A stretch of DNA of 64,000 nucleotides from CAYQQU01 sp964419545. GTDB taxonomy: Bacteria > Bacteroidota > Bacteroidia > Chitinophagales > Saprospiraceae. The translations under genes were made by a program, and so were the position numbers. The stretch lies in contig CAYQQU010000018.1 of NCBI GenBank assembly GCA_964419545.1, positions 1-64,000 of the forward strand. Direction: 5' to 3'. The notes beneath the pieces were generated by a model, which was not told the origin of the DNA, did no database searches, and was given only the letters and a program-made list of their open reading frames with translations. This document shows positions 44,707 through 51,489 of the stretch, one piece after another (the first letter of the stretch is position 1; each line of letters begins with the position of its first letter).

Positions 44707-46242
44707 TCAGTGTCCGCCGCCGCCCGGCGCGACCTCCACGTCCATGGCCTCTTTATCTTCTTTGACCAACGCCCAGGAAAGGGCGGATACCGCCAGGGTA
44801 ATCCCGCAGATGATGAAAATGATATTTTTGTCGGAAGCCTCGCTGATCACCTGACCGACGCCCAGGCTGGCTACCAGCTGCGGCAATACGACCGAGAGGT
44901 TGAAAAGCCCCATGTAAAGGCCCATTTGCGACTGGTCGACTTTCTGAGACATAATGGCGAACGGCAGGCTCACCACCGCCGCCCACCCGACGCCCAGGAC
45001 GATCATCACGCCGTAGATGCTGATCTCGGTGCGGCCGAATACCAGCATCGCAAAGTAGCCGAGCGCCATAACGGCGATACAGCCCAGGTGCGTACGGACG
45101 CGCCCGATGCGCTTGGCGACGGGCTCCAGTACGAAGACGGGCAGCAAAGCGCCCACCAGGTTGAGCCAGAAAAAGCCCCAGGCTACCATATTGCCCAGCT
45201 TGCCGGCGTCGGATTCCGGTAAGCGAAATTGCAAATAGGCGTACATGTAGATGAACATCGTCTGCACCCCGATCCAGGAAAATGAATGCGCCGCCAGCAC
45301 CTTCTGGAAGCCGATCCGGCCGGACTCGACAGCGCTTTTGCCGTCTTCGGATTTGATCAGCGCTTCGACGATGAAGATGATGGTAATGCCCAGACAGACG
45401 TACTCCACATAATAATGCCCCAGGTCGATCTCGCCGAGGCGAGCGACCATGCCGTAAACGGCGTAGATCAGAAAACCCCAGAGCGGGCGGATGATCATCA
45501 GGATATCCAGGGCGCCGGCCGAAGCTTCCCGGGAAGCGGATACTTCCAGTTCCTCCTGCAAATCTTCGGGCTGCGGCCGGGCGGTAGGATCCAGCGGCCC
45601 GACCTCGTCGTCTTCATTATCCCAGCCCAGCTGTCGCGGTTCCTCGATGAAAAAAGGCGGCAGCACCGAAAACAACAACACCAGCACCGCACCGGTGTAG
45701 ATGAGCGCGTAATTGTCGATCAGCGCCCCGATCAGGTAAGCCAATACCCCGAAGGTGCCGGAGATGGTCTGCATCCAGGTGTATCCTTTGGTGCGCTCCA
45801 CGCCTTCCGGGGTGACGTCGGCGATGATGGAGCGCGTCGGGTTAAAACTGACGTTGATGGAGAGGTCGAGTGTGAGCGCCACCACAATGGCCACGCCCAG
45901 TACGCCGTCAAAGCCGAGGGCCTCCGAGATGACGTCGATACTCGGCAGGGCCAGCAGCATCAGTGACGCCAGCACCCCGCCGATGAGGATGAACGGCCGG
46001 CGACGCCCGTTCCAGAACCACACTTTGTCGCTGATGATGCCGATGATCACCTGCCCGATGATGCCCGCGATCGGCCCGGCAGCCCACACCAGTCCTACTT
46101 CCTCGATATCCAATCCGTATTTGGTGCTCAGAATCCAACTCAGCGCCGAAATTTGCACCGAAAGGGCAAAGCCCATCGCCGTGGCGGGCAGGCTCAGCAT
46201 GGCGTAGAAGGAGTTGGTCAGACGTTTTTGGATGTCCAGCAT
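44707..46242 (-). CDS. GPH/SLC45-type MFS transporter, probable maltodextrin importer
   Basis: A 511-residue, 12-helix transporter. The start at 46242 (MLDIQKRL) is preferred because the longer frame overlaps the pullulanase coding sequence. MGFALSVQISALSWILSTKYG, IIGIISDKVWFWNGRRRPFILIGG and an acidic central loop (about 195-235) put it in the same group as the transporter at 29924-31486. The C-terminus ends in a Gly/His-rich tail (APGGGGH). It starts 37 bp after the pullulanase stop, so co-transcription is likely and an alpha-glucan oligosaccharide is the likely substrate. Confidence 0.85.
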   Translation of the reverse strand: MLDIQKRLTNSFYAMLSLPATAMGFALSVQISALSWILSTKYGLDIEEVGLVWAAGPIAGIIGQVIIGIISDKVWFWNGRRRPFILIGGVLASLMLLALPSIDVISEALGFDGVLGVAIVVALTLDLSINVSFNPTRSIIADVTPEGVERTKGYTWMQTISGTFGVLAYLIGALIDNYALIYTGAVLVLLFSVLPPFFIEEPRQLGWDNEDDEVGPLDPTARPQPEDLQEELEVSASREASAGALDILMIIRPLWGFLIYAVYGMVARLGEIDLGHYYVEYVCLGITIIFIVEALIKSEDGKSAVESGRIGFQKVLAAHSFSWIGVQTMFIYMYAYLQFRLPESDAGKLGNMVAWGFFWLNLVGALLPVFVLEPVAKRIGRVRTHLGCIAVMALGYFAMLVFGRTEISIYGVMIVLGVGWAAVVSLPFAIMSQKVDQSQMGLYMGLFNLSVVLPQLVASLGVGQVISEASDKNIIFIICGITLAVSALSWALVKEDKEAMDVEVAPGGGGH

Positions 46243-46279
46243 AATTGAGTTTCTGTTTTTTGAATGTTCAATAGCGGTT

Positions 46280-48295
46280 TCACCTGGCCAGCACCATGGC
46301 CGTGTAGGCAGGAATGGTGGCGGCGTCGCTGATCTCACCCAGCCCGTTCTCATCCACTTGTTCACCATCCACGACGATGCGCCAGTCGCCTTCCGGCAGG
46401 TCCAGGCTCTGGTATTGTCCGCTGCCGTTCAGCGCAACCAGGATATCCGACCATTCGTCGCCGCCGGCGTGGTCGGAAAGGGTGTAGGCGATCAGGTTGT
46501 CGGCCGGGGTATCTAAAAACCGGAGGTGTTGCTGAACAGCCTCCGTACTGGTCAGCCGGAAGGCCGGGTGGTTTTTACGTAGCCGGATCAGGCCCTGGTA
46601 GTACGATACAACCTCGGAATATTCTGCTTTGCGCGACCAGTCGATCTGGTTGATGCTGTCCGGCGATTCAAAAGAGTTTTCGACCCCGTCTTTTGTGCGC
46701 AACATTTCAGTCCCGGCGTGCAGGAAGGCGATGCCCTGGGAGGTGAGCACGATGGCGCCCGCCAGCTTGTGCATTTTAATGCGTTCGTCTTCGCGGACGT
46801 CGGGCCGCGACAGCGTCAGGCGGTCCCATAGGGTATGGTTGTCGTGGCAGGAGCAGTAATTGACGGTATGGTAGGGCTCGCCGGCCCAGGGGCGCTTGGG
46901 GTCCAGCCAGTGCACCGAATCGTAGTTTACCTGCGGATGTTCTGTAGAGGCCACGATCCCGAATTTTACGGTTTCGTCCATTCCGGGCTTGCCGCTGGCG
47001 AAGCCGGGGTCGTCATGTGTAAAGACATGCCCTTTGATGCCGTCGCGCATATTGTCGCTGAAGACGGCCACACTGTCGAGGCGGTAAGCGTATTTTTTCA
47101 GGGCGCGCAAGGTATCGGGCAAGGGGCTGTTGCCGGCCGTCCAGCCTTCGCCGTAGATCAGGATAGTAGGGTCGACGGCGTGCAGGGCGGCGCTGACCTG
47201 GTTCATGGTCTCGATATCGTGGATGCCCATGAGGTCGAACCGGAAGCCGTCGATGTGGTATTCGCGCGCCCAATAAAGCACCGATTCGATGATGAACTTG
47301 CGCACCATGGGGCGCTCCGATGCCGTTTCGTTGCCGCAGGCCGAAGCGTCGGAAAAGGCGCCTTCTTCATTCTGACGGTAATAGTAGCCGGGCACGAGTT
47401 GGTTGAAGAGCGATTCGCCGGTATAACCGGTATGGTTGTACACCACGTCCATCACGACGCGAATACCGTTATCGTGCAGCGTTTTGACCATCGTCTTGAA
47501 TTCCCGGATACGCACTGCGCCGTCGTAGGGATCGGTGGCGTAGCTGCCTTCCGGTACATTGTAGTTCTGAGGATCGTAACCCCAGTTGAATTTGTTTTCT
47601 TCGAGCTTCGTTTCGTCGATGGAGCGATAATCGAAAACGGGCAGCAGATGTAAATGCGTGACGCCCATTTCGCGAATGTGATCCAGCCCGGTTGAAAGGC
47701 CTTGCGGGCCGGTGGTTCCCGTTTCGGCCAATCCGAGGTATTTCCCTTTATGAATGATGCCCGAATTTTCGGCCACGGAAAGGTCGCGGATATGCAGCTC
47801 GTAGATGACCGCGTCGGTGGGGTGTTCGAAAGGCGGCCGGCTATCGGCGTCCCAGCCTTCGGGCTCGGTGGCGGCGAGGTCGATCACCTGCCCGCGCCGC
47901 CCGTTGACGCCAACTGCTTTGGCGTAAGGGTCCACCACTTCCGCCTGCCATTCCGCTTCGATGCTGGCCTGGAAGGTATAGTATTTTCCTATTAAATCTT
48001 CTTTGACGACGGCCGTCCAAACCCCGTCTTTTCCCCTTTTCATATCGATCGTCCGCCGGGGTTCTCCGCCTTCACCCGTTTCGTAAAGACGCAATCGCAA
48101 GGCATCGGCCGGCGGCGACCACACTTTGAAGGTGGAGCGACGCGGGGAATAAGTCAATCCAAGGTCGTCCCCCTCGTAAACGGGATATTCTTCGAAGGAG
48201 GCGTAGGTGGGCGTGCTTTCCGCACCACGCGAACAAGCCGAGATTAATAGCACGGCCAGAAAAAAGCAAAGCAGAAAAATGAAAACGTACTTCAT
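46280..48295 (-). CDS. pulA: Type I pullulanase (GH13_14) lipoprotein
   Basis: A 671-residue debranching enzyme that cleaves alpha-1,6 bonds of pullulan and amylopectin. The start at 48295 begins a lipoprotein signal with LISAC (Cys21). A CBM48-like domain (about 40-140) precedes the barrel. NWGYDPQNYNVPEGSY is the pullulanase signature; the four GH13 regions are DVVYNHTG, GFRFDLMG (nucleophile Asp354), YGEGW (acid Glu383) and CHDNHT (Asp485). As a lipoprotein it should act in the periplasm or on the surface, giving linear oligosaccharides to the adjacent transporter (37 bp). No SusC/SusD pair is in the window. Confidence 0.93.
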   Translation of the reverse strand: MKYVFIFLLCFFLAVLLISACSRGAESTPTYASFEEYPVYEGDDLGLTYSPRRSTFKVWSPPADALRLRLYETGEGGEPRRTIDMKRGKDGVWTAVVKEDLIGKYYTFQASIEAEWQAEVVDPYAKAVGVNGRRGQVIDLAATEPEGWDADSRPPFEHPTDAVIYELHIRDLSVAENSGIIHKGKYLGLAETGTTGPQGLSTGLDHIREMGVTHLHLLPVFDYRSIDETKLEENKFNWGYDPQNYNVPEGSYATDPYDGAVRIREFKTMVKTLHDNGIRVVMDVVYNHTGYTGESLFNQLVPGYYYRQNEEGAFSDASACGNETASERPMVRKFIIESVLYWAREYHIDGFRFDLMGIHDIETMNQVSAALHAVDPTILIYGEGWTAGNSPLPDTLRALKKYAYRLDSVAVFSDNMRDGIKGHVFTHDDPGFASGKPGMDETVKFGIVASTEHPQVNYDSVHWLDPKRPWAGEPYHTVNYCSCHDNHTLWDRLTLSRPDVREDERIKMHKLAGAIVLTSQGIAFLHAGTEMLRTKDGVENSFESPDSINQIDWSRKAEYSEVVSYYQGLIRLRKNHPAFRLTSTEAVQQHLRFLDTPADNLIAYTLSDHAGGDEWSDILVALNGSGQYQSLDLPEGDWRIVVDGEQVDENGLGEISDAATIPAYTAMVLAR

Positions 48296-48305
48296 AGCGG
48301 GAAGA

Positions 48306-48539
48306 TCAGTCCGGTTGAATGGAGCTAAATTTAAGAAATGTTCTGAAATATTTCTCCCGCGCTCTCGCCTCTTTGTGATCCGCATAAACCTCCTGATAAA
48401 CTAATCTCCAAGGCACATAGGGTTTTGTCGATTTCACCCGACCGCTATTGTGCTCTTTTAACCGACGAGAAATATCTTCGGTCGTACCTCGGTAAAAACG
48501 CCCGTTTTGCTCACTTTGTAAAATGTACACGTAAACCAT
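48306..48539 (-). CDS. Small GIY-YIG nuclease family protein, copy 1
   Basis: A 77-residue protein of the UvrC-like GIY-YIG family; the start at 48539 gives MVYVYILQSEQNGRFYRGTTEDISRR with the two-strand YIL ... YRG motif and catalytic Arg, then LKEHNSGRVKST and AREKYFRTF. Family members usually end with GxGRRFLKK; this copy instead ends FLKFSSIQPD, so its C-terminus looks replaced. Copy 2 (48895-49001) retains the usual ending. Small GIY-YIG genes often sit next to tRNA or rRNA genes in Bacteroidota; here it borders the tRNA-Glu array. The stop is 10 bp from the pullulanase start. Confidence 0.85.
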   Translation of the reverse strand: MVYVYILQSEQNGRFYRGTTEDISRRLKEHNSGRVKSTKPYVPWRLVYQEVYADHKEARAREKYFRTFLKFSSIQPD

Positions 48540-48594
48540 AACAAAAAAAGGCGAAGCAACACAAATTGCTTCGCCGATAGGTAGATTGTTTCGC

Positions 48595-48661
48595 AGCCCA
48601 TAGGGGCCCGCCCGCTGCGCGTTCGGGCAAGAATCGAACCCCTGCTTCAAGAATGAAATAT
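48595..48661 (-). pseudogene. tRNA-Glu 3' half with a 25-bp T-arm insertion (unit A)
   Basis: 48595-48606 and 48632-48657 are the 3' half of tRNA-Glu (acceptor, T arm, anticodon 3' side) as in the intact gene at 49144. They are split by a 25-bp GC-rich palindrome at 48607-48631, which falls between T-loop ATT and the 3' strand of the T stem. A tandem palindrome array follows where the anticodon stem should continue. Confidence 0.8.
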
Positions 48662-48664
48662 TTT

Positions 48665-48744
48665 ACCCGAATCCGCAGGAGGCGGGTTCACCCGAATCCG
48701 CAGGAGGCGGGTTCACCCGAATCCGCAGGAGGCGGGTTCACCCG
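48665..48744. repeat. 25-bp palindromic tandem repeat, three perfect copies
   Basis: Units at 48665-48689, 48690-48714 and 48715-48739 are identical, each with ACCCG ... CGGGT arms and an inner CCGC-AGGAG-GCGG palindrome; a fourth starts at 48740 and runs into the gap. The unit recurs singly in the units at 49263 and 49363 and, diverged, at 49463, 49588, 49712 and 49738. Confidence 0.9.
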
Positions 48745-48844
48745 NNNNNNNNNNNNNNNNNNNNNNNNNNNNNNNNNNNNNNNNNNNNNNNNNNNNNNNN
48801 NNNNNNNNNNNNNNNNNNNNNNNNNNNNNNNNNNNNNNNNNNNN
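48745..48844. other. Scaffold gap of 100 N
   Basis: Exactly 100 N inside the palindromic repeat array; the round length suggests a placeholder, not a measured size. Confidence 0.99.
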
Positions 48845-48890
48845 AATCCGCAGGAGGCGGGCTTGCGTCCTAACCTCCAGACGAAATGGC
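48845..48890 (-). pseudogene. Degenerate tRNA-Glu 5' half after a palindromic repeat
   Basis: A repeat unit ending GGAGGCGGGC (to about 48862) joins CTTGCGTCCTAACC, which is the complement of the tRNA-Glu D arm and anticodon 5' side. Several changes follow (CTCCAGACGAAATGGCC in place of ACTAGACGAATGGGCC), so it cannot fold well. Confidence 0.75.
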
Positions 48891-48894
48891 CGCG

Positions 48895-49001
48895 TCAATT
48901 CCCTTCTAGTACCTTCTTCAGAAAACGTCGTCCCCCGGCGCTTTTAAAATATTTCTCCCGCGCTCTCGCCTCTTTGTGATCCGCATAAACCTCCTGATAA
49001 A
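48895..49001 (-). CDS. Small GIY-YIG nuclease family protein, copy 2, cut by a gap
   Basis: The minus strand reads YQEVYADHKEARAREKYF as in copy 1, then KSAGGRRFLKKVLEGN and a stop (TCA at 48895). This is the usual family C-terminus, missing in copy 1. The N-terminal part falls in the N gap; 49102 onward is identical to 48552 onward, the 5' flank of copy 1, so the start would lie about 13 bp inside the gap. By alignment to copy 1 the missing sequence should be about 151 bp, not 100. Confidence 0.75.
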
Positions 49002-49101
49002 NNNNNNNNNNNNNNNNNNNNNNNNNNNNNNNNNNNNNNNNNNNNNNNNNNNNNNNNNNNNNNNNNNNNNNNNNNNNNNNNNNNNNNNNNNNNNNNNNNN
49101 N
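49002..49101. other. Scaffold gap of 100 N
   Basis: Exactly 100 N inside GIY-YIG copy 2. Comparison with copy 1 (48401-48551) predicts about 151 bp. Confidence 0.99.
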
Positions 49102-49143
49102 CGAAGCAACACAAATTGCTTCGCCGATAGGTAGATTGTTTCG

Positions 49144-49215
49144 CAGCCCATAGGGGAATCGAACCCCTGTTTCAAGAATGAAAATCTTGCGTCCTAACCA
49201 CTAGACGAATGGGCC
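49144..49215 (-). tRNA. tRNA-Glu (anticodon TTC), intact copy 1
   Basis: The minus strand folds fully: acceptor GGCCCAT/ATGGGCT (one G-T pair), D arm with GTC/GAC around TAGTGGTTAG, anticodon stem CAAGA/TCTTG with loop TTTTCAT, and T arm CAGGGG/CCCCT with TTCGATT. The discriminator is G and CCA is not encoded. 49102-49155 is identical to 48552-48606, so this copy shares its 3' flank with the interrupted unit A. Confidence 0.95.
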
Positions 49216-49415
49216 TTCAATATCTTCAGAATAACTATTCCTTTTTCAAAAATGAAATATTTCACCCGAATCCGCAGGAGGCGGGCTTGCGTCCTAACCA
49301 CTAGACGAATGGGCCTTCAATATCTTCAGAATAACTATTCCTTTTTCAAAAATGAAATATTTCACCCGAATCCGCAGGAGGCGGGCTTGCGTCCTAACCA
49401 CTAGACGAATGGGCC
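49216..49415 (-). repeat. Perfect 100-bp tandem duplication of a tRNA-Glu 5' half with a palindromic insert
   Basis: 49216-49315 and 49316-49415 are identical. Each has a decayed T/anticodon region (TTTTTCAAAAATGAAA), one palindromic unit (about 49258-49285 in the first), then the intact complement of the tRNA-Glu 5' half (CTTGCGTCCTAACCACTAGA and the acceptor strand). No copy has a 3' acceptor strand, so none is a working tRNA gene. Confidence 0.9.
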
Positions 49416-49517
49416 TTCAATATCTTCAGAATAACTATCCCTGTTTCAAGAATGAAATATTTCACCCGAATCCGTAGGAGGCGGGTTTACCCGAATCCGC
49501 AGGATCGATAAAAAAGC
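49416..49517. repeat. Third, diverged copy of the 100-bp unit
   Basis: It begins as in the 100-bp unit (TTCAATATCTTCAGAATAAC), but after the palindrome (with GTAGG for GCAGG) it carries a second partial palindrome and then ATCGATAAAAAAGCAG, the 3' flank of the next tRNA-Glu fragment, instead of the tRNA 5' half. Confidence 0.75.
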
Positions 49518-49642
49518 AGTCCATAGGGGCCCGCCCGCTGCGCGTTCGGGCAAGAATCGAACCCCTGTTTCAAGAATGAAATATTTTACCCGAATCCGTA
49601 AGGAGGCGGGTTTACCCAAATCCGCAGGATCGATAAAAAAGC
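49518..49642 (-). pseudogene. tRNA-Glu 3' half with T-arm insertion (unit D)
   Basis: 49518-49529 and 49555-49581 are tRNA-Glu 3' half, split by the same 25-bp palindrome as unit A (49530-49554). One acceptor base is changed (AGTCCAT). Palindromic units then replace the 5' half; the unit ends in GGATCGATAAAAAAGCAG. Confidence 0.8.
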
Positions 49643-49789
49643 AGCCCATAGGGGCCCGCCCGCTGCGCGTTCGGGCAAGAATCGAACCCCTGTTTCAAGA
49701 ATGAAATGTTTTACCCGAATCCATAGGAGGCGGGTTCACCCGAATCTGCAGGAGGCGGGTTTACCTGAATCCATAGGATCGATAAAAAG
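49643..49789 (-). pseudogene. tRNA-Glu 3' half with T-arm insertion (unit E)
   Basis: The arrangement is as in unit D, with the insertion at 49655-49679 and two to three diverged palindromic units (CCATAGGAGG and CTGCAGGAGG variants) after the anticodon side. It leads through ATCGATAAAAAGCAG to the intact tRNA-Glu. Confidence 0.8.
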
Positions 49790-49861
49790 CAGCCCATAGG
49801 GGAATCGAACCCCTGTTTCAAGAATGAAAATCTTGCGTCCTAACCACTAGACGAATGGGCC
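49790..49861 (-). tRNA. tRNA-Glu (anticodon TTC), intact copy 2
   Basis: Identical in sequence to the tRNA at 49144-49215 through all arms, with anticodon loop TTTTCAT. A full Bacteroidota promoter lies at 49935-49963, 73 bp upstream of the tRNA 5' end. This makes it the first gene of the array to be transcribed and probably the main functional one. Confidence 0.96.
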
Positions 49862-50281
49862 ATTTCAACTTAAATTTCCCGTTAAAAAACGGTAAACTTT
49901 CCGTTAAACTCCTCCTCTTTCGGATAGAGCGGTGCAAATATAGGGCGTTTGCCAATAAATCAAAATACCCCTTTGGAATTTTTATTTATTTTAAGCCTCG
50001 CTCGTTTTGCCGGGAAAATTTGTTAGAAGAACCACTGCTCAAAACAATGGTTCAAACATCCCGGCGATAATTATCGTTCCCAAAGAACGAGCCGAGTGAG
50101 CTTTACACCGTAGTGACATTTCGCAGCGGCGTCACTCGAAAATCTTCCGAAAAGCGTTACATTTCGTGCCGAAAAGGTGCACGGCACCAGTATTATTGTT
50201 ACATTTACACTAAGTGCTGTGGATCGCTATTCAATCCTCGCAATCCACAAGTAGTTTTTTATCAATAAAACCAAACCAACT
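49862..50281. other. Divergent intergenic region between tRNA-Glu array and gap
   Basis: 420 bp, AT-rich. It holds the tRNA promoter and two inverted repeats: GAACCA/TGGTTC around 50031-50055 and AGTGAC/GTCACT around 50112-50136. The gap promoter is expected near 50195-50215, but no clean TAnnTTTG is seen. No gene. Confidence 0.6.
49935..49963 (-). promoter_or_regulatory. Bacteroidota promoter of the tRNA-Glu array
   Basis: On the minus strand: TTG (49961-49963), 18 bases, TATATTTG (49935-49942). An exact match to the -33/-7 consensus, pointing at the intact tRNA-Glu. Confidence 0.7.
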
Positions 50282-51283
50282 ATGTCGAAGAAAATTGCTA
50301 TCAATGGTTTTGGCCGCATTGGAAGGCTGACCTTCCGCTACCTCTTACAACGGGACGACGTGGAAGTCGTAGCCATCAACGACCTCACCGACAACGCTAC
50401 CCTGGCTCACCTGCTGAAGTACGACTCGGCCCAGGGTCCTTTTGAAGGCACCGTTGAAGCAACGGACGACAGTCTGATCGTTAACGGAAAATCTATCGCC
50501 GCCTCGGCGGAACGCAATCCAGAAAACCTTCCCTGGAAGGCTTCGGGTATTGATATGGTGCTGGAATGCACCGGTATTTTCCGCTCCAAAGAAAAAGCCG
50601 GCATGCACCTCACCGCCGGCGCGAAATACGTGGTGATCTCCGCTCCGGCTAAAGGCGGCGACGTACCCACCATCGTTATGGGCGTCAACGACCACGAGCT
50701 CGACCGCACCCAGCAGGTGTTCTCCAACGCTTCGTGCACTACCAACTGCCTGGCGCCGGTCGCTAAAATCGTACACGACAATTGGGGAATCAAAGTGGGT
50801 TCTATGACGACGACCCACGCCTACACCGCCGACCAGAACATTCAGGATGCGCCGCATAAAGACTTGCGTCGCGCCCGCGCCGCCGCCTTCAACATCGTCC
50901 CGACCAGCACGGGCGCGGCTTCGGCTACCGGCAAAGTGATCCCGGACCTGAAGGGTAAACTGTCGGCCATCGCCATCCGCGTACCGGTCATCACCGGCTC
51001 GATGATCGAACTCAACGTCGTGGTCGACAAGGCGCCGGCCTCGGCCGATGAAGTCAACGCCAAGTTTAAGGAAATGGCCGAAGGCCCGCTCAAGAATATT
51101 CTGGAGTACGCCACCGACCCGCTGGTATCGAGCGATATCCTGCGCAACCCGCACTCATCGATCTTTGACAGCCTGATGACCGACGTCAACGGCGACCTCA
51201 TCAAGGTGGTCAGCTGGTACGACAACGAAGCCGGCTACTCTGCCCGCATGGCCGACCTCGCCATGATGATCCTCAACGGCTGA
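50282..51283 (+). CDS. gap: Glyceraldehyde-3-phosphate dehydrogenase, type I
   Basis: A 333-residue NAD-dependent glycolytic enzyme making 1,3-bisphosphoglycerate. NGFGRIGR (8-15) starts the Rossmann fold. Cys152 in ASCTTNCLAP is the nucleophile and His179 in TTTHAYT the base; SWYDNEAGYS closes the active site. Asp34 (AINDLTD) favours NAD over NADP. Length is normal. The ATG at 50282 follows an A-rich stretch. It is followed by a stem-loop and a family-1 element, then by phosphoglycerate kinase, the next pathway step. Confidence 0.97.
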   Translation: MSKKIAINGFGRIGRLTFRYLLQRDDVEVVAINDLTDNATLAHLLKYDSAQGPFEGTVEATDDSLIVNGKSIAASAERNPENLPWKASGIDMVLECTGIFRSKEKAGMHLTAGAKYVVISAPAKGGDVPTIVMGVNDHELDRTQQVFSNASCTTNCLAPVAKIVHDNWGIKVGSMTTTHAYTADQNIQDAPHKDLRRARAAAFNIVPTSTGAASATGKVIPDLKGKLSAIAIRVPVITGSMIELNVVVDKAPASADEVNAKFKEMAEGPLKNILEYATDPLVSSDILRNPHSSIFDSLMTDVNGDLIKVVSWYDNEAGYSARMADLAMMILNG

Positions 51284-51299
51284 TTTTGCAAAACCGGGT

Positions 51300-51335
51300 G
51301 CGTCACCCCGCAATCCTCGCTTTCCGGGGTGACGC
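51300..51335 (+). terminator. Stem-loop after gap
   Basis: GCGTCACCCCG pairs perfectly with CGGGGTGACGC (11 bp) around a 14-nt loop, 17 bp after the gap stop. There is no T-run, so it may slow or process the transcript, not stop it fully. Confidence 0.55.
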
Positions 51336-51352
51336 CCGCCTTTCCTGACTTC

Positions 51353-51471
51353 AGCGTTTGTTTGGAGAACGTGCTTTTGAAACGAAAGCCCCGGGTTTCA
51401 GGTTCTGCTAAGGGATCCCGGCGGCAACGGCTGAGGACTTCCGACGGAATGCCTGCCTCCGAACAAGCTCT
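51353..51471. repeat. Diverged, shortened copy of the family-1 element
   Basis: The left end GCGTTTGTTTGGAGAACGTG with CTTTTGAAACGAAAG parallels 28372-28405, and the right end GCCTGCCTCCGAACAAGCTCT parallels 28513-28533. The middle is shorter and changed. It lies between gap and pgk. Confidence 0.7.
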
Positions 51472-51489
51472 GCAAACCCATCTTTGCTC

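Noticed and set aside
49216..49415. tRNA-Glu genes with a small intron in the anticodon loop
   Set aside because: Removing the insert leaves an anticodon loop one base short and these units lack the 3' acceptor strand, so they cannot give a tRNA by simple splicing.
48590..49861. CRISPR array, because of repeated 25-bp palindromic units
   Set aside because: The units are directly adjacent without unique spacers, are mixed with tRNA fragments, and no cas gene is near.
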